DNA from: Betaproteobacteria bacterium
GTDB taxonomy: Bacteria > Pseudomonadota > Gammaproteobacteria > Burkholderiales > Casimicrobiaceae
DNA length: 22,362 nt
Assembly: GCA_013298455.1 (NCBI GenBank)
Contig: JAAFHR010000006.1
Location: 1 to 22,362, forward strand
Direction: 5' to 3'
Each line of letters begins with the position of its first letter. The first letter of the stretch is position 1. The notes under the pieces were generated by a model. The model ran no database searches, was not told the DNA's origin, and saw only the letters and a list, made by a program, of their open reading frames with translations. A program made the translations under genes and the position numbers. Of the stretch, positions 6,911 through 16,646 are shown piece after piece.

Positions 6911-8142
6911 ACCGTGAACCCCCGTGTTAGCCGTCGATTTTCCCAATCGATTCTTAGCAGAATCGAGAGAGCTACGAGGCTCGCAATCATGCCGCTGCCG
7001 CCGTAGGACATCAGTGGCAGTGTGAGCCCTTTGGTGGGCGCGAAGCCCATGTTCACCGCGATGTTGATGAGTGATTGCACGCCGAACAGTGTGCCGATGC
7101 CTTGCGCGGTAAGCGCAGAAAACGGCTGCTCGTTTTGGCGCGATTCACGTCCGATTTTGAAGGCGCGCCACGTGATCCAAGCGTAGGCGATCACCACCAC
7201 CAAAACACCGATCAAACCCAGCTCTTCCGCTGTAACTGCGAGGATGAAATCGGTATGCGCCTCGGGCAAGTAGTAGTGTTTTGAAACGCCCGCGCCGAGC
7301 CCCAAACCAAAGATGCCACCCCGCCCAATCGCCATAAGCGATTGTGTGAGTTGATAGCCCTTGCCAAATTCTTGTTTCCACGGATCTAGAAAGCCAAAGA
7401 TGCGCTCCAGTCGGTACGGTTCGAACCACACAAGCGCCACTGCCGACACAATGGCCAGCGCGAGCACAGGCACCACCAAACGATGATCGAGCCCGGCCAT
7501 AAAGAGAATGAGTAATCCGCAGGTCAGCACCACAAACGTCGCGCCAAAATCCGGCTCACGAAGTAGGAGCGCACTCACGAAAAGCGCGATCAGTATGAAT
7601 GGGCCCAGCCCACGAAGCACGCTTTGTTTGAGCGGCTGATTGGCGTGCAGAAACTCGGCCTTGCTCACCGCGTAACGTGCCGCAAAGAGAATCATCGCGA
7701 TCTTCATCATCTCAGACGGCTGAAAGCTAAAGGGTCCCAAAGGAATCCAGCGACGTGCGCCGTTGACCACCCGGCCAATACCCGGAATGAGCACCAAGAT
7801 CAAAAGCACCGTCGCCGCAAGAAATACCCATGGCGCAACACGTTCCCAGGTCTTCATGGGCGTGTCAAAAACGAACAGCGCAACGACGATGGCGATCAGT
7901 ACAAAAAGCGCTTGTCGAAATAAAAAGTAGGTCGAGGAGTTCCTAGTTAACCGGCTCTCAGATGCGCTAGCGATAGACGAGGAATACACCATCAGCAAAC
8001 CAATGGCCAAGAGCAGCACCACGATCCACACAAGGGTAATGTCGAATTCACGCGCAGCCGCGGCGGGCGCTTTGCCGCGTGCGGAAGAATCAGTTGCGCT
8101 GGCGAAACGTGCCCGCAGGTCATTGAGTACGGCGCTAAACAT
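6907..8142 (-). CDS. ftsW: Septal peptidoglycan glycosyltransferase FtsW
   Basis: FtsW is the SEDS-family glycosyltransferase that polymerises lipid II at the septum with its partner FtsI. The 411-aa protein has a cytoplasmic N-tail of about 35 residues and then roughly ten membrane segments. Family motifs include YFLFRQ, GARRWIPLGPFSFQPSE, LLREPDFGATFV, GYQLTQSLMAIGRGGIFG, the EAHTDFI segment containing the catalytic aspartate, and PLMSYGGSGM. The start overlaps the murD end by 8 bp and GAGGAG lies 10 nt upstream. The partner transpeptidase gene ftsI is in the same operon. Confidence 0.97.
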   Translation of the reverse strand: MFSAVLNDLRARFASATDSSARGKAPAAAAREFDITLVWIVVLLLAIGLLMVYSSSIASASESRLTRNSSTYFLFRQALFVLIAIVVALFVFDTPMKTWERVAPWVFLAATVLLILVLIPGIGRVVNGARRWIPLGPFSFQPSEMMKIAMILFAARYAVSKAEFLHANQPLKQSVLRGLGPFILIALFVSALLLREPDFGATFVVLTCGLLILFMAGLDHRLVVPVLALAIVSAVALVWFEPYRLERIFGFLDPWKQEFGKGYQLTQSLMAIGRGGIFGLGLGAGVSKHYYLPEAHTDFILAVTAEELGLIGVLVVVIAYAWITWRAFKIGRESRQNEQPFSALTAQGIGTLFGVQSLINIAVNMGFAPTKGLTLPLMSYGGSGMIASLVALSILLRIDWENRRLTRGFTV

Positions 8143-9526
8143 GTTTCACCGGCTCCTCGAACGCATCGCCCCTCGCAGCCGCCCATTGGCGAACCGCCAC
8201 ACCGAAGCGCTCTGCACGGTGCTCAAAATTGCGAAACATGTCCCAGCTGGCACAAGCCGGGGAGAGCAGCAAAACGTCGCCTGCTATCGCCTGATCGAGC
8301 GCGCTTTGGACGGCATCTTCAATTGACGTGAAGCGCACGTTTTTGATGCCCTTGCCGTTGAGTGCAGCCGCAATGGCCGCAGCATCTTGCCCAATTAAAT
8401 GCACGGCTTTGCAGTGCCCGCAAGCCGCCGCAAGTTCGTCGAATGATTGACCTTTGCCGTCACCACCGGCAATTAGCCAGGTGGGCTTACGATTGCCATT
8501 GAGCGCGGCCGAGGTCGCAACGACCGTTGTGGCTTTCGAATCATTGATGACTTCAACGCCGCCCACGCGACCTATCCACTGATAGCGGTGCGCTACGCCA
8601 GCAAATGAGCGCATCACCGCGCCAACCGACGCGGAGGAGGGTGCCAGCGGCAGCGTGATGGCGTACGCAGCGAGCGCGTTCATGTAGTTGTGTGCGCCTC
8701 GCAGTTGCATGTCGGCGGCGCTAACAATCGATGTTTGACCGTGCAGTAAGTGCGTGACGGTTGGTGAGGCGCGTAAACCCACTTCGTCATCACTCGAAGG
8801 TGTGCTGCCACCAAAACTCACCTGCTTCACACCGCTGCGACGCATCGAATTCGACCAGACATCATCGCGATTGATGACTTGCTTTTTTGCGTTGACGAAG
8901 ATCGCTGACTTGCTCGCGGCGTAGTCGAAAAAACTTGGATAGCGATCCAAGTGATTCGCGCTTACATTGAGCACAGTTGCGCTTTCGAGTACCAACGACT
9001 GCGTGGATTCGAGCTGAAAACTTGAGAGCTCCAGCACCCAAGTTTTGCAGTTCGGCTTCTCAGCCAATGCGTCAAGAATCGGCAGCCCAATGTTTCCCGC
9101 GACGACGGCATTTTGATCAACGCGTTTGGCGATCTCGCCTGCGATTGCGGTGGTCGTCGTCTTGCCGTTGGATCCAGTGATGCCAAAAACTTTGGCGTCG
9201 GCCGCCGCGGTACGGGCGAACAACTCAATGTCGCCCACCACGGGGATGCCAGCTTTGATCGCGGTGTTTAAGGCGTAGCTGGCGCGGGGGACACCGGGCG
9301 AGAGGGCGATTAAATCGCACGGTGGCAGTGCATCGCTAGTCACATCGTGGCGCTTCACGGTGACCGAGGGAAACTTGTCTCGAAGCAGCATTTCACCCGC
9401 CGGGTTGGCTGAACCATCGAGCACGGTAACGATTGCGCCACGCGCATGCAAGTGCCGCACGAGGGAGAGCCCGGTCGCACCGAGCCCCACTACGTTCACG
9501 CGACAATTGGCGAGCGAATTCGACAC
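8135..9526 (-). CDS. murD: UDP-N-acetylmuramoyl-L-alanine--D-glutamate ligase MurD
   Basis: MurD adds D-glutamate to UDP-MurNAc-L-Ala in the cytoplasm. The 463-aa product has the nucleotide-sugar loop GLGATGLS (14-21), SPGV (76-79), the P-loop GSNGKTTTT (118-126), LELSSFQLE, INDSKATT in the central/C-terminal domain and LSPACASWDMFRNFEHR near the end, which is MurD-specific. The sequence before the conserved histidine is NVSANHLDRY, so N191 replaces the usual acidic residue. The start codon is GTG six bases after the mraY stop with only a weak AGCAGG upstream, suggesting coupling to mraY. Confidence 0.97.
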   Translation of the reverse strand: MSNSLANCRVNVVGLGATGLSLVRHLHARGAIVTVLDGSANPAGEMLLRDKFPSVTVKRHDVTSDALPPCDLIALSPGVPRASYALNTAIKAGIPVVGDIELFARTAAADAKVFGITGSNGKTTTTAIAGEIAKRVDQNAVVAGNIGLPILDALAEKPNCKTWVLELSSFQLESTQSLVLESATVLNVSANHLDRYPSFFDYAASKSAIFVNAKKQVINRDDVWSNSMRRSGVKQVSFGGSTPSSDDEVGLRASPTVTHLLHGQTSIVSAADMQLRGAHNYMNALAAYAITLPLAPSSASVGAVMRSFAGVAHRYQWIGRVGGVEVINDSKATTVVATSAALNGNRKPTWLIAGGDGKGQSFDELAAACGHCKAVHLIGQDAAAIAAALNGKGIKNVRFTSIEDAVQSALDQAIAGDVLLLSPACASWDMFRNFEHRAERFGVAVRQWAAARGDAFEEPVKHV

Positions 9527-9532
9527 TACCTG

Positions 9533-10687
9533 CTATCTCAATTTCAGTGTTGAAAGACCGGCGAGCACCAGAAACATCGTGATGATCCAGAAACGAATAA
9601 CCACATGGTTTTCATGCCAACCGCCTAGCTCGAAATGATGGTGCAGCGGCGCCATGCGAAAGATGCGTTTGCCTTTGCTGTACTTGAAGTACCCCACCTG
9701 CAGCATCACGCTGATGGTTTCCATCACGAACACGCCGCCCATCACCACGAGCACAATCTCTTGGCGCACGATCACGGCAATCGTGCCGAGCGATGCACCC
9801 AAGGCCAACGCGCCGACGTCGCCCATGAAAACCCGTGCGGGATGCGCGTTAAACCACAGAAATCCCAAACCCGCGCCCGCCATCGCACCGCAGTAAACCA
9901 TGAGCTCCGCAGCGCCGGGAATGTAGGGAAAGAAGAGGTAGCGCGAGTAGTCTATGCGACCCACCACATAGGCGAATACGGCCAAAGCACTGCCCACCAT
10001 CACGACGGGCATGATCGCTAATCCATCGAGTCCGTCTGTGAGATTGACCGCGTTACTAGTACCCACGATGACCAACCAAGTCAACGTGATGAATCCAAAC
10101 ACGCCCAGCGGATAGGCGATGTTCTTAAAAAACGGCACGATGAGATCGGCTTTCGATGGCAGCTCGTTGGTGAAACCACTTTGCATCCAACGGAAAATCA
10201 AGTCGAAGATTTTGTCGGAACTCGGCGCTGAAATCGCAAACGCAAGGTACACCGACGCGAGCAAGCCGACAAAGGCCTGCCAAAAGAGTTTCTCTTTGGC
10301 GGACATGCCTTTGGGGTTTTTGTGAACGACTTTGCGGTAATCGTCCACCCAACCAATCGCGCCGAAACCGATCATCACAAAGAGCACAACCCACACGAAT
10401 CGATTGCTCAGATCAGCCCACAAGAGCGTGGAAATCGCAATCGAGAGCAGTACCATCGCGCCGCCCATCGTGGGCGTGCCTTGCTTCACCAAGTGCGTTT
10501 GCGGACCGTCGGTACGCACTGATTGCCCGATCTTCATTGCGAGCAACCAACGAATCATTCGTGGCCCGATCATCAGCGCAATCAGCATCGCTGTGGCGGT
10601 GGCGAGCACGGTGCGCATCGTGATGTAGTTGATAACACTCAATCCGCGAATGTCGTTCGCAAACAAATTGGCGAGCCAGAGCAGCAT
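9533..10687 (-). CDS. mraY: Phospho-N-acetylmuramoyl-pentapeptide-transferase MraY
   Basis: MraY transfers phospho-MurNAc-pentapeptide from UDP to undecaprenyl phosphate, making lipid I in the inner membrane. The 384-aa polytopic protein has KQGTPTMGG (68-76), the catalytic aspartate pair in WVDDYRK (113-119), NLTDGLDGLA (215-224), a GDVGALALG loop and the histidine-rich PLHHHFE motif, all characteristic. Its ATG overlaps the murF stop as TAATG. No residue substitutions of note were seen. Confidence 0.98.
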   Translation of the reverse strand: MLLWLANLFANDIRGLSVINYITMRTVLATATAMLIALMIGPRMIRWLLAMKIGQSVRTDGPQTHLVKQGTPTMGGAMVLLSIAISTLLWADLSNRFVWVVLFVMIGFGAIGWVDDYRKVVHKNPKGMSAKEKLFWQAFVGLLASVYLAFAISAPSSDKIFDLIFRWMQSGFTNELPSKADLIVPFFKNIAYPLGVFGFITLTWLVIVGTSNAVNLTDGLDGLAIMPVVMVGSALAVFAYVVGRIDYSRYLFFPYIPGAAELMVYCGAMAGAGLGFLWFNAHPARVFMGDVGALALGASLGTIAVIVRQEIVLVVMGGVFVMETISVMLQVGYFKYSKGKRIFRMAPLHHHFELGGWHENHVVIRFWIITMFLVLAGLSTLKLR

Positions 10688-12048
10688 TAATTCGTCTCTT
10701 TCATAGAGGCTTCTAGTTGTTCGATGACGCGGTGCATGGCCATGGAGTGCGAGCCCTTGGCCAAGAGCGTCGTGTGTTTATCGAGCTCACCTGAGAGCGC
10801 ATTGACGAGGGATTCAAGCGTTGAAAACGATTGACCCGAGCGACCGAAATGCTCGGCAACACTCGAAAAACGTTCACCTAAAGCGAACACCTGATCTAAG
10901 CCCGCCTCAGCCGCGTAACGCGCCACGTCGCCATGCAGTGCTTGCCAGTTTTCGCCCATTTCGGCCATATCGCCGATCACGAGGATGCGCTTTCCGGGTA
11001 TCGTACGAAGCACGTCAATCGCGGCACGCATCGACGCTGGGTTGGCGTTGTAGCTGTCATCAATAGCGAGTGTGCCGTTCGGTAATTGCTTGTTGGTCAA
11101 TCGGCCAGAGACATTGGTCGCAACTTGCAAACCCTCGATCATGGCGTGCGTTGGAATGCCAATGGCGTGTGCCGCGCTAATCGCAGCGAGTGCGTTACTT
11201 GCGTTGTGGGCACCGGGCATCGGCAGGTTGACACCGTGTTGCTCCGCGCTTTCGGACAAGCTGAAACTGAGGCGTGTTGGAGCGGCGAACGTACCGCGCA
11301 CGGTAGAGTCAGCATGCGAGCCAAAGCCAATCTGCTTCAAGTCACGGGTGATAACTTGCCAGTAAGCGAAAAACGCATCGTCACGGTTGATGACCGCGCA
11401 GCCATCGGCCGCCAGCCCCTCGAAAATCTCTCCCTTGGCTTTGGCCACGCCCATCAGCGAGCCGACACCTTCAAGATGCGCAGGCCCCGCGTTAGTAATC
11501 ACTGCGACATTGGGTTGAGCCAAGCGAGTCAGAAGCGCGATTTCGTCAAAGTGATTCATCCCCATCTCAACAATGGCAACCTTGTGGTGTGCGCCTAGCC
11601 GGAGCAGAGTGAGCGGCACACCGATGTGGTTATTCAAGTTGCCATGCGTTGCGAGCACTGCGTCGTCGCCGAAGTGGGCGCGCATGATGGACGCGAGCAT
11701 TTGCTTTGTCGTCGTCTTGCCGTTGCTGCCTGTCACCGCGACCACAGGCACTGAAAACTGCTTTCGGTGCGCCTTCGAAATCGCCTGAAGTGCTGTCAGC
11801 GTGTCTGCCACTCGCAATACACACACATCGGCACTGACCGAGACCTCCTGGGACACCAACACACCCGCAGCGCCCGCAGCCACGGCCTGAGCGACAAACG
11901 CGTGGCCGTCAAATGATTCGCCCTTGAGCGCCACGAATAAGCAGCCCGCTTCGATCGCACGGCTGTCGATGACGACGCTCGTAAACATATGCGTCGAACC
12001 GCTCACCACCGCGTTACAAGCCGCTGCGATTTGGGCGCTAGAGAGCAT
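10687..12048 (-). CDS. murF: UDP-N-acetylmuramoyl-tripeptide--D-alanyl-D-alanine ligase MurF
   Basis: MurF attaches the D-Ala-D-Ala dipeptide, completing the UDP-MurNAc-pentapeptide in the cytoplasm. The 453-aa protein carries VVIDSR (25-30), the P-loop TGSNGKTTTK (106-115), NLNNHIGVPLTLL, EMGMNHFDEI, NAGPAHLEGVGS and DDSYNANPASM, all MurF features. It overlaps the end of murE by 11 bp and has GAGGTGA just upstream of the ATG, a good ribosome site. Its dipeptide substrate is made by Ddl, which must be encoded outside this window. Confidence 0.98.
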   Translation of the reverse strand: MLSSAQIAAACNAVVSGSTHMFTSVVIDSRAIEAGCLFVALKGESFDGHAFVAQAVAAGAAGVLVSQEVSVSADVCVLRVADTLTALQAISKAHRKQFSVPVVAVTGSNGKTTTKQMLASIMRAHFGDDAVLATHGNLNNHIGVPLTLLRLGAHHKVAIVEMGMNHFDEIALLTRLAQPNVAVITNAGPAHLEGVGSLMGVAKAKGEIFEGLAADGCAVINRDDAFFAYWQVITRDLKQIGFGSHADSTVRGTFAAPTRLSFSLSESAEQHGVNLPMPGAHNASNALAAISAAHAIGIPTHAMIEGLQVATNVSGRLTNKQLPNGTLAIDDSYNANPASMRAAIDVLRTIPGKRILVIGDMAEMGENWQALHGDVARYAAEAGLDQVFALGERFSSVAEHFGRSGQSFSTLESLVNALSGELDKHTTLLAKGSHSMAMHRVIEQLEASMKETN

Positions 12049-13531
12049 GGTTCACCTCGCGGTGTTGCGCACGCTGCCCTAGGACTTGTTCTGCAATCTC
12101 AGCGTCTGAAAACGGATAGCGAACGCCTTTGATTTCCTGATAGTCCTCGTGACCTTTTCCGGCGATCAGAACGATATCGCCCGCAGCTGCTGACGCGATG
12201 GCAGCCGCAATGGCCTCGCGCCGATCTACGACAACGATCGTGGAGATTCCGGTTCGGGACACCAAGCCCGATTCGATATCGGTAATGATGTTTTCTGGAA
12301 CTTCGCTTCGTGGATTGTCGCTCGTGATCACCACAGAATCGGCGAGCGTCGAGGCGATTTCGCCCATCTGTGGGCGTTTCGTGCGATCACGATCACCACC
12401 GCAACCAAACACCACGATGAGCTTTTGATGGGCGGTTTCTCGAAGGGTTTGCAGCGCTTTCGACAGAGCGTCTGGCGTGTGAGCGTAGTCAACATACACA
12501 GCAGGTTGCGCGCTCGCGGCGTTCGCCTCACCCACGCGCTGCATCCGACCTGGTGCCGCATTGACTTTCGAGAGCGCGGCTGCCACGTGTTCTGCATCGA
12601 AGCCTTGCGACACGAGTGTGGCCGCGACCGCGAGCATGTTGTAGGCGTTGAATCGCCCGATGATCGGCGTATCGACGATGAGCTCACCCCAAGGCGACGC
12701 GATCTCAAGCCGCATACCAGCACTGGTGCTGCGCGAGATTCGTCCGCGAACTAATCCCGCATTCATGCCGTAGCCGATAGTTTGCGGCAGCTTTCTCGCA
12801 ATCAAACGGGCACCGAATTCGTCATCCGCATTGATGATGCGGTGCTTGGTCGGGTAGTCCGAAAAGAGCTTCGCCTTAGCCGCGCCGTAGGCGTCCATCG
12901 TGCCGTGGTAGTCGAGATGATCTTGTGTGAGATTGGTGAACACGGTGGCATCGAATCGCACGCCGCTTACGCGCCCTTGATCGAGCGCATGCGAGCTGAC
13001 TTCCATCGCTACCGACTGCGCCCCAGCATCGAGTAATTCGCGCAAGGTGGTGTGCACGCTTGCAGCGTCGGGTGTCGTGTTGGCGGTAGCCTGTAAGGAG
13101 TCAAGCAACCCGCTGCCGAGCGTGCCGATGAGTCCGGCGCTTCCCGGTGTTTTGCTGAGCGTGTCGTAGGCTTGTGCCAGCCAGCTCGCGACGGTGGTTT
13201 TGCCGTTGGTTCCGGTCACGCCAACCACGCGCAAAGACTGTGATGGCCGACCGTAAAAGTCGTCGGCGACCACGCCAATATTTCGAGACAAGTTCTCAAC
13301 GGCGATCATCGGCACCGCGTCGGTTGCACAGCTGACCGCACCTTCGCCCGGCTGCAGCAACACGGCGACCGCACCGGCTTTTACCGCTGATTCGATGTGG
13401 CGCCGACCATCGTTCACATGCCCCGGAAATGCCGCAAACACGTCACCACGTTTCACCGCGCGCGAATCAACCACCAAGCGACCTCGCTTGATACCGAGCT
13501 GATCGAGTCGCGTGATCGCGGGATGCGTCAT
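12038..13531 (-). CDS. murE: UDP-N-acetylmuramoyl-L-alanyl-D-glutamate--2,6-diaminopimelate ligase MurE
   Basis: MurE adds the third stem residue. The 497-aa product has VDSRAVKRGD (21-30), the P-loop GTNGKTT (107-113), NTTPD, MEVSSHALDQGR, NLTQDHLDYHG and a YGAAK segment carrying the usual carbamylated lysine (K219). DNPR at 405-408 is the signature of meso-diaminopimelate specificity, as opposed to the lysine enzymes of many Gram-positive bacteria. Its ATG forms an ATGA overlap with the ftsI stop, with GGGAG a few bases upstream. Confidence 0.98.
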   Translation of the reverse strand: MTHPAITRLDQLGIKRGRLVVDSRAVKRGDVFAAFPGHVNDGRRHIESAVKAGAVAVLLQPGEGAVSCATDAVPMIAVENLSRNIGVVADDFYGRPSQSLRVVGVTGTNGKTTVASWLAQAYDTLSKTPGSAGLIGTLGSGLLDSLQATANTTPDAASVHTTLRELLDAGAQSVAMEVSSHALDQGRVSGVRFDATVFTNLTQDHLDYHGTMDAYGAAKAKLFSDYPTKHRIINADDEFGARLIARKLPQTIGYGMNAGLVRGRISRSTSAGMRLEIASPWGELIVDTPIIGRFNAYNMLAVAATLVSQGFDAEHVAAALSKVNAAPGRMQRVGEANAASAQPAVYVDYAHTPDALSKALQTLRETAHQKLIVVFGCGGDRDRTKRPQMGEIASTLADSVVITSDNPRSEVPENIITDIESGLVSRTGISTIVVVDRREAIAAAIASAAAGDIVLIAGKGHEDYQEIKGVRYPFSDAEIAEQVLGQRAQHREVNHAL

Positions 13532-15375
13532 GGCCGCTCCCGAAGCAGCGCAACGGTCACATCGCTCGCCGGTTGCGTTGGCGTGCTGGGCAGCGGCGCA
13601 TCGAACGGCACTTCAAACAAACGAAGCGTTTGGCTCATCAGCGCCGAGAAAATGGGCGCTGCCACTTGACCGCCGTAAAAAATGCCGCCGGTGGGCTCAT
13701 CCACCATCACTGCGATCACGTAGCGGGGATTTGATACCGGCGCGAGACCCGCGAACGAAGCCACGTATCGTCCTTCGGTGTAGACCGCACCGGCGAGCTT
13801 TTTCGCCGTGCCCGTTTTGCCCGCAACCCGATAGCCCGGTACTTGCGAGAGCGGTGCGGTGCCTTCACGATTGGTTGCCTTTTCGAGCATCGGCAACAGC
13901 TGTGCAACGGTCTCGGGCGAATACACGCGATTTTTCCGACCGCCGCCGTCGCTCTTGAAGAGTGTGACATTGACCACATTGCCGCGATTAGCAAACACCG
14001 TGTACGCACGAGCCAACTGCACCAAATTCACCGACAGACCGTAGCCATAGCTCATCGTTGCTTTTTCAATCGGACGCCAGGTTTGCGCCGCGCGAAGCCG
14101 GCCGTGCGCCTCGCCCGGAAATCCGGTTTGTGGAGCAACACCGAAGCCCGCGCGCTGCAAGTGCCGCCACATCACCTCGTTGGGCAAGCGCTCAGCGATA
14201 CGCGCGGTGCCAACGTTGCTTGATTTTTGAACGATCTCAGTGATCGTCGCCACGCCGCCGCTACCGATGCTGTGACTGTCGCCAATCGTTGCGCCGTTGA
14301 GGGTGTAGCTGCCGCCCGTCATCGCAATGGTTTCATTGGCCTTGAGCACGCCGGTGTCGATGGCGGTGGCCACCGTGAACGGCTTCATCGTTGAGCCTGG
14401 TTCGAACAAATCGGCCACTGCACGGTTGCGTAGACCGCCTGTCGCTGCAGCGCTGCGATCACCGGGCTTGGCCGACGGATAATTCACCAGCGCCAAAATT
14501 TCGCCGGAATGCGCATCGAGCACAACGGCTGCGCCGCCCTTGGCACGATTGGCGTCCACGCCGCGTTTCAATTCACGAAACGCGATGTGTTGCACGCGCG
14601 AATCAAGCGCCAATTGCAAATCACGGCCCTGCTGCGGCGTGCGCAAACTACCGTGCTCTTCGACCACGCCACCACGACGATCCATGGTGACTCGCCGCGC
14701 ACCGACTTTGCCCGACAACCACTCGTTTTGCGAGAGCTCGATGCCTTCTTGCCCGATGTCGTCCACGTTGGTGATGCCGAGCACTTGCCCCATCACCTCT
14801 TGCGACGGGTATTCGCGTTTGTATTCGCGTTGTAGTGACACGCCCGCGAGCTTCATCGCTGTGACAGCTTGTGCGGCTTCGGGGGTGATGCCGCGAGCCA
14901 GATACACCACATCGCGGTTGGACTCGGCTTTTTGTTTGATGTCGCTGCTGCGCTGGCCAATGGTTTTTGCCAATGCATCAATTTGCGCAGCGGTCATTTC
15001 AATTTGATCGGGAAACGCCAACACACCGTGCGCCGGAACGCTCGACGCCAGCACCGCGCCTTCGCGATCCAAAATCCGACCGCGCGATGCAGGCAACACC
15101 AAATCTCGGAGCGTTCGCGCATCGCCGCGCCGCGTTAAGTCATCATGCTGGATCACTTGCAGGTAAACGCCGCGACCCGCCATGATCGCGAAGCCGCCCA
15201 AGATCGTAAAGATCACAAAGTACACACGCCACGATGACCAGCGTCCGTTGCCTTTCGCGCTTGTCGAGCCTGTTTCGCTCGCGTAGTTTTGACGTGCCGC
15301 TTTCGGCGTGCTCTTTCCTGAGCCGCTGAACGCTCGCTTCAGCCAGCCACCGTTGCTATTGTTGGCTGTGTTCAT
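13528..15375 (-). CDS. ftsI: Septal peptidoglycan transpeptidase FtsI (PBP3)
   Basis: FtsI is the class B penicillin-binding protein that cross-links peptidoglycan at the septum with FtsW. The 615-aa protein has a Ser/Gly/Lys-rich cytoplasmic tail of about 48 residues (longer than in E. coli), one membrane segment at about 50-68, a dimerisation/pedestal domain with RGRILDREG, and a transpeptidase domain. The active-site motifs are S328-T-M-K (SxxK), S385-S-N (SxN) and K520-T-G (KTG). The ATG overlaps the ftsL stop as ATGA and AGGGG is present upstream. The C-terminus is Pro/Thr-rich. Confidence 0.98.
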   Translation of the reverse strand: MNTANNSNGGWLKRAFSGSGKSTPKAARQNYASETGSTSAKGNGRWSSWRVYFVIFTILGGFAIMAGRGVYLQVIQHDDLTRRGDARTLRDLVLPASRGRILDREGAVLASSVPAHGVLAFPDQIEMTAAQIDALAKTIGQRSSDIKQKAESNRDVVYLARGITPEAAQAVTAMKLAGVSLQREYKREYPSQEVMGQVLGITNVDDIGQEGIELSQNEWLSGKVGARRVTMDRRGGVVEEHGSLRTPQQGRDLQLALDSRVQHIAFRELKRGVDANRAKGGAAVVLDAHSGEILALVNYPSAKPGDRSAAATGGLRNRAVADLFEPGSTMKPFTVATAIDTGVLKANETIAMTGGSYTLNGATIGDSHSIGSGGVATITEIVQKSSNVGTARIAERLPNEVMWRHLQRAGFGVAPQTGFPGEAHGRLRAAQTWRPIEKATMSYGYGLSVNLVQLARAYTVFANRGNVVNVTLFKSDGGGRKNRVYSPETVAQLLPMLEKATNREGTAPLSQVPGYRVAGKTGTAKKLAGAVYTEGRYVASFAGLAPVSNPRYVIAVMVDEPTGGIFYGGQVAAPIFSALMSQTLRLFEVPFDAPLPSTPTQPASDVTVALLRERP

Positions 15376-15701
15376 TGACGCGCCCCTTTGGCTTCAGCGG
15401 CTACCGTTGCAGTTGCGGCGTCGCTACTTGCCACCGCTGAGCGCACTTCCACAATTGGCGAACGTGACAACTCTGGAAGCTCCATTTGTAGGCGCTCACG
15501 AGCCGTTTGCTCAACGCGCGTGGGGTTCGATAGTTTGGTTTGTGCGAGTGTCGCGCGCACGCGATCATTGTCGAGCTGATACGCCAAATCGCGAGCGCGA
15601 TTGATCTCAATCGTGAGCTGACGCACTCGATACTGCGATGAAATCAGCGCGAACGCACTCACCCAAAGCAGCACGCCGATCACGATGTTGGACTTGGTCA
15701 T
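15372..15701 (-). CDS. ftsL: Cell division protein FtsL
   Basis: FtsL is a small bitopic protein that forms the FtsQLB complex and helps activate FtsWI. The 109-aa product has a membrane segment at about residues 6-23, followed by a helical region with coiled-coil character (about 24-62) and the family-typical NPTRVEQTARERLQM stretch. The C-terminus is Ala-rich. Sequence conservation in this family is low, so the call leans on size, topology and position between rsmH and ftsI. Start and stop form ATGA overlaps with both neighbours; CGGAG lies about 8 nt upstream. Confidence 0.93.
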   Translation of the reverse strand: MTKSNIVIGVLLWVSAFALISSQYRVRQLTIEINRARDLAYQLDNDRVRATLAQTKLSNPTRVEQTARERLQMELPELSRSPIVEVRSAVASSDAATATVAAEAKGARQ

Positions 15702-16636
15702 TGCAAGCGCTCCGCAACGCGCAAACGAGCGCTTCTGGCGCGTGGATTCGCGGCGATTTCCTCGTCGCTCGGTGCAACATCGCTGCCGATCATGCGCAGC
15801 GTTGCAGCGGGCAAACCGAGCGCTTCAGTAGGCAAATGCCGCAGCCGTGGATCGACCGGCGTGCGCCCCGCTTGATCGCGCATCCACAATTTCACGATGC
15901 GATCTTCGAGCGAGTGAAACGTGATCACGGCGAGCCGCGCGCCGGGCGAGAGCAGGCCGAGCGATGCGCTCAGAGCCATGCTGAGCTCCTCGAGCTCCCG
16001 ATTGATGTGAATCCGAATAGCTTGGAAGCTCTTCGTGGCCGGATGCTGCTTGTGACCCCGCGTTGGGACGGCTTTTTCGATAATCTGCGCAAGCTGTACG
16101 GTTCGCTCGATTGGTTGCCGCTCGCGTGTCGCAACAATCGCTGTTGCAATCCTCGAAGCAAACCGCTCTTCACCGTAGTCATGGATTACCGCCGCAATGT
16201 CAGTGAGGCTAGCGCGCGCCAACCAGTCGCGAGCTGTTTCGCCGTTGGATTGATCCATGCGCATGTCGAGCGGTCCATCGCGCATGAAGCTGAAGCCGCG
16301 CTCCCCTTCGTCGACTTGTGGGGAAGAGATGCCAATGTCGAGGAGCAAACCGTCGATTCGGGGCACGCCGATGCCGCGAAGCGCGGCGTCGACATTGCCG
16401 AAGTGCGAACGAACGAAGGTGAAACGCGGATCGTTGATCTCGTGTGATGCGGCTTCAGCTTGATGATCCCGATCCAGCGCGATGAGCCGCGCGCTCTGCG
16501 GCATGAGTCGAAGCAGTTCGCGCGAATGTCCGCCGCGACCAAAGGTGCCGTCAACGAGCACCGCGCCGCCACGCGCTGGGAGAAGTGCGGCGCATGCTTC
16601 ATGGAGAAGCACTGAAATGTGGGGGCTGTGTTGCAT
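15698..16636 (-). CDS. rsmH: 16S rRNA (cytosine-1402-N4)-methyltransferase RsmH
   Basis: RsmH (MraW) uses S-adenosylmethionine to methylate N4 of C1402 in 16S rRNA at the ribosomal P site. From ATG at 16636 the product is 312 aa (E. coli 313), beginning with HISVLLHEA and the SAM motif VDGTFGRGGHS (28-38), then LLLDIGISSPQ, RGFSFMRDGPLDMRMD, KSFQAIRIHINREL and ITFHSLEDRIVK. A TTG extension to 16786 would overlap mraZ by 140 bp and is rejected. It follows mraZ by 10 bp with little Shine-Dalgarno sequence and overlaps ftsL as ATGA. Confidence 0.98.
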   Translation of the reverse strand: MQHSPHISVLLHEACAALLPARGGAVLVDGTFGRGGHSRELLRLMPQSARLIALDRDHQAEAASHEINDPRFTFVRSHFGNVDAALRGIGVPRIDGLLLDIGISSPQVDEGERGFSFMRDGPLDMRMDQSNGETARDWLARASLTDIAAVIHDYGEERFASRIATAIVATRERQPIERTVQLAQIIEKAVPTRGHKQHPATKSFQAIRIHINRELEELSMALSASLGLLSPGARLAVITFHSLEDRIVKLWMRDQAGRTPVDPRLRHLPTEALGLPAATLRMIGSDVAPSDEEIAANPRARSARLRVAERLQ

Positions 16637-16646
16637 CGAAGCGGGC

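Noticed and set aside
6911..6946. N-terminal extension of MurG from a TTG codon
   Set aside because: ATG at 6910 makes the ATGA overlap typical of this operon and fits the family start before the GGTGGH motif.
15638..16447. 269-aa plus-strand open frame opposite ftsL and rsmH
   Set aside because: It has no recognisable motifs and lies across two well-supported genes on the other strand.
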